From Kolteria novifilia (lineage in GTDB: Bacteria; Planctomycetota; Planctomycetia; Kolteriales; Kolteriaceae): 64,000 bases of DNA. Each line of letters starts with the position of its first letter. Within the stretch, counting starts at the first letter, position 1. Shown here piece after piece: positions 62,736 through 64,000 of the stretch. The stretch is taken from positions 1,674,001 through 1,738,000 of the forward strand of contig CP036279.1 of NCBI GenBank assembly GCA_007748055.1. The letters are read 5' to 3'. The notes under the pieces were generated by a model, which was given only the letters and a program-made list of their open reading frames with translations, was not told the DNA's origin and did not search any database. A program made the position numbers and the translations under genes.

Positions 62736-63080
62736 TCAAGCCTTCTTTCCCGGCGCGCACTTCCCCTTGCTCGCCTCGATGACGCGGACGACATCGTCCG
62801 ACCAGGATCGCTGCTCGGGCCTCTTGTAGGCACTCGATCCCGACTCGATGATCCGGATGATTTCCTCCGTCGAGACGCCTCGATCGATCAGTTCGTGCTT
62901 GAACGCGACTTCGCGTTGATGGCGGCGGTCGGCATTCCAGTAGTGAAACCCGATCCATGACACGGCGACGATCGCCAAGAGCAGCAGCACCACGCCCGTG
63001 AAGGCGAACGGCATTACCCCCGGCTCAAAAAACTGTTGCAGAAACGACGGCTCCGAGAGTGGATGCGAGGCGGCTTCCAT
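62736..63080 (-). CDS. Small membrane protein with RGxSxxEIxRII motif
   Basis: 114 residues from ATG 63080 (MEAASHPLSEP). One membrane segment (MPFAFTGVVLLLLAIVAVSW), then a charged cytoplasmic tail: RREVAFKHELIDRG-type helix, STEEIIRIIESG, and a partial second copy SWSDDVVRVIEAS. The helix-RG-hEEI-RIIE pattern resembles short helical hairpins seen in many planctomycete small membrane proteins (SHOCT-like in style). Function unknown. A frame-broken relative lies just downstream. Confidence 0.6.
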   Translation of the reverse strand: MEAASHPLSEPSFLQQFFEPGVMPFAFTGVVLLLLAIVAVSWIGFHYWNADRRHQREVAFKHELIDRGVSTEEIIRIIESGSSAYKRPEQRSWSDDVVRVIEASKGKCAPGKKA

Positions 63081-63299
63081 GAGGATCCATTCCTTTCCCT
63101 GGACGAACGACGAGCCACGGACCGAGAGACTCACCTTCCAAGCTACTCGCCGCTCGCTTCCGAATCTTGGCTCTCCCGCCAAAAGTTTTTGAAAGTCCCC
63201 GTTTCCTTGATCACCCCTCGTTCTGGCAGGTACCGTGGGACTGTACCCCACGATCTTGGTTTTGGGATGCCGGACGAATCTGTTGAGCGAGGTGATTCG

Positions 63300-63791
63300 A
63301 TGCCACGATGGGCCGACCGAGCGAGAAAGGCGTTCAAACGCTCACCCTCGTCGTTCGTCGCCAAGACCCTTGAGGAGACCGTCGCCGAAGCCAAATCGGT
63401 CGCTCGCGACCTTCAATTCATCATTGAATCGAGCGGAACCGGCGTCGACCGCGAGATCGGCTACGATGACGAGAGCCTCCAACTCGTCGAGCGGATCTAT
63501 CGAACGGCCGCGAGGTCGCCGGCGTCGATCGAGCTGGGGATCGACAACTTCGAGCGACTGCTCTCGCTCTACCTCGGTCAGTCGCTCGTCGAGCGAGACG
63601 CGGGGGCGTGGGCGCGGTACGAAGGGAAAGAACACGTCATTTTCCCCATCACCATTCGGCTCAGGACGGGAAAGCACGTCGACGTGTTTCTCTTCTGCAA
63701 GAGCCTCCATCAGAAACAGGTGAACGGCACTCTGAGTGGTCGCGCGTTGACCACGTTTCTCGCGGACGTCGATAGGCTGGCGTTTCCCTAG
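63300..63791 (+). CDS. Hypothetical conserved-looking soluble protein
   Basis: About 163 residues from ATG 63300 (MPRWADRARKAFKRS), which has AGGTGA a few bases upstream; ATG 63267 is the alternative. Helical N-terminal part (AKTLEETVAEAKSVARDLQF), then YDDESLQLVERIYRTA, IELGIDNFERLLSLYLGQSL, and a beta-rich part ending HVIFPITIRLRTGKHVDVFLFCKSL. The layout is like small DUF3806/DUF1877-style immunity or housekeeping proteins, but I do not recognise the family. It is divergent from the small membrane protein. Confidence 0.55.
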   Translation: MPRWADRARKAFKRSPSSFVAKTLEETVAEAKSVARDLQFIIESSGTGVDREIGYDDESLQLVERIYRTAARSPASIELGIDNFERLLSLYLGQSLVERDAGAWARYEGKEHVIFPITIRLRTGKHVDVFLFCKSLHQKQVNGTLSGRALTTFLADVDRLAFP

Positions 63792-63814
63792 TCTCCGTTG
63801 ATTTGAGGTGTAGA

Positions 63815-63906
63815 CAACCCCTGCGGGGTTGGTGTTTCCATTTGGTTGGTACCCAGGGTGCGCGAAGCGCGACCCTGGGCTTCGTTAGAGAACGGCATTG
63901 CCGTTC
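63815..63906. repeat. Cluster of three intergenic hairpins
   Basis: Three hairpins in 92 bases: CAACCCC-TGC-GGGGTTG (63815-63831); CCCAGGGT plus GCGC pairing with GCGC and ACCCTGGG (63852-63879, one bulge); GAACGGC-ATT-GCCGTTC (63890-63906). The first could terminate the preceding gene. The middle one resembles a widespread planctomycete intergenic repeat as I recall it. Confidence 0.7.
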
Positions 63907-63922
63907 GGATAGGAACGTCGAG

Positions 63923-64000
63923 GCCGTTCAGAAAGAAGTGAGTCGCCGTTCAGAAAGAAGTGAGTCGCCGTTCAGAAAGAAGTGAGTCGCCGTTCAGAAA
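63923..64000. repeat. 22-bp tandem repeat, at least 3.5 units, cut by the window
   Basis: Exact 22-base unit beginning GCCGTTCAGAAAGAAG at 63923, 63945, 63967 and 63989; the last is truncated by the window end. There are no spacers, so it is not a CRISPR array. The unit starts with GCCGTTC, the right arm of the adjacent hairpin. Confidence 0.85.

Noticed and set aside
63923-64000. Possible CRISPR array
   Set aside because: The 22-bp units are directly adjacent with no spacers and no cas genes nearby.

Overview
The window looks like a chromosomal segment of a planctomycete (Planctomycetota). The sequence is GC-rich. It carries two giant surface-protein genes (about 5,400 and 4,600 codons) whose N-termini bear the EALEQR / EALEDR motif typical of giant exported planctomycete proteins. 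It also has Hanks-type Ser/Thr kinases fused to membrane sensor or ATPase modules, an ECF-type sigma factor, and a PQQ-like beta-propeller membrane protein. Genus was not determined.

Region by region: (1) 0.5-19.1 kb is a polymorphic-toxin locus. A giant protein (29 cadherin-like tandem repeats, 3 PA14 domains, an Ala-rich coiled coil, an interrupted Hint domain) ends in an AHH-type HNH nuclease and is followed by a candidate immunity gene. Directly behind it lies an orphan cassette that repeats about 0.98 kb of the Hint region but carries a different toxin tip (Ntox28-like) and its own HEAT-like candidate immunity gene. (2) 19.7-21.6 kb holds a glycosyltransferase and a sulfotransferase, convergent. 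(3) 21.8-21.9 kb holds a strong hairpin and the 3' half of a tRNA-Met gene, an att-like scar. (4) 22.3-28.6 kb is a type VI secretion cluster: VgrG, a DUF6931-like protein, an unknown protein and a membrane Ser/Thr kinase. (5) 28.8-29.1 kb has two adjacent small inverted-repeat elements, the second reaching into the stop codon of an ECF sigma gene. (6) 30.3-44.1 kb is the second giant protein, built of Ig-like repeats with a C-terminal FG-GAP-like module. (7) 44.3-50.3 kb holds a kinase/ATPase fusion, a hybrid histidine kinase without the phospho-acceptor histidine, and a Cys-rich outer-membrane beta-barrel protein. (8) 50.3-55.3 kb has a frameshifted pseudogene, a small lipoprotein, a small membrane protein, and a MarR regulator divergent from the beta-propeller protein with a palindromic operator between them. 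(9) 55.4-62.5 kb is a second T6SS-type effector locus: a TPR-like accessory protein, a PAAR-RHS protein and a candidate immunity gene. The RHS tip aligns with the catalytic core of anthrax edema factor. (10) 62.5-64 kb has small membrane proteins, one decayed, then a cluster of hairpins and a 22-bp tandem repeat running off the window.

The unifying theme is delivery of swappable toxins by two routes: a giant adhesin/Hint protein and VgrG/PAAR-RHS. The strongest findings are the orphan Hint-toxin cassette poised for in-frame exchange, the edema-factor-like RHS tip with a substituted catalytic histidine, and a 35-bp element shared upstream of the RHS gene and its TPR partner.
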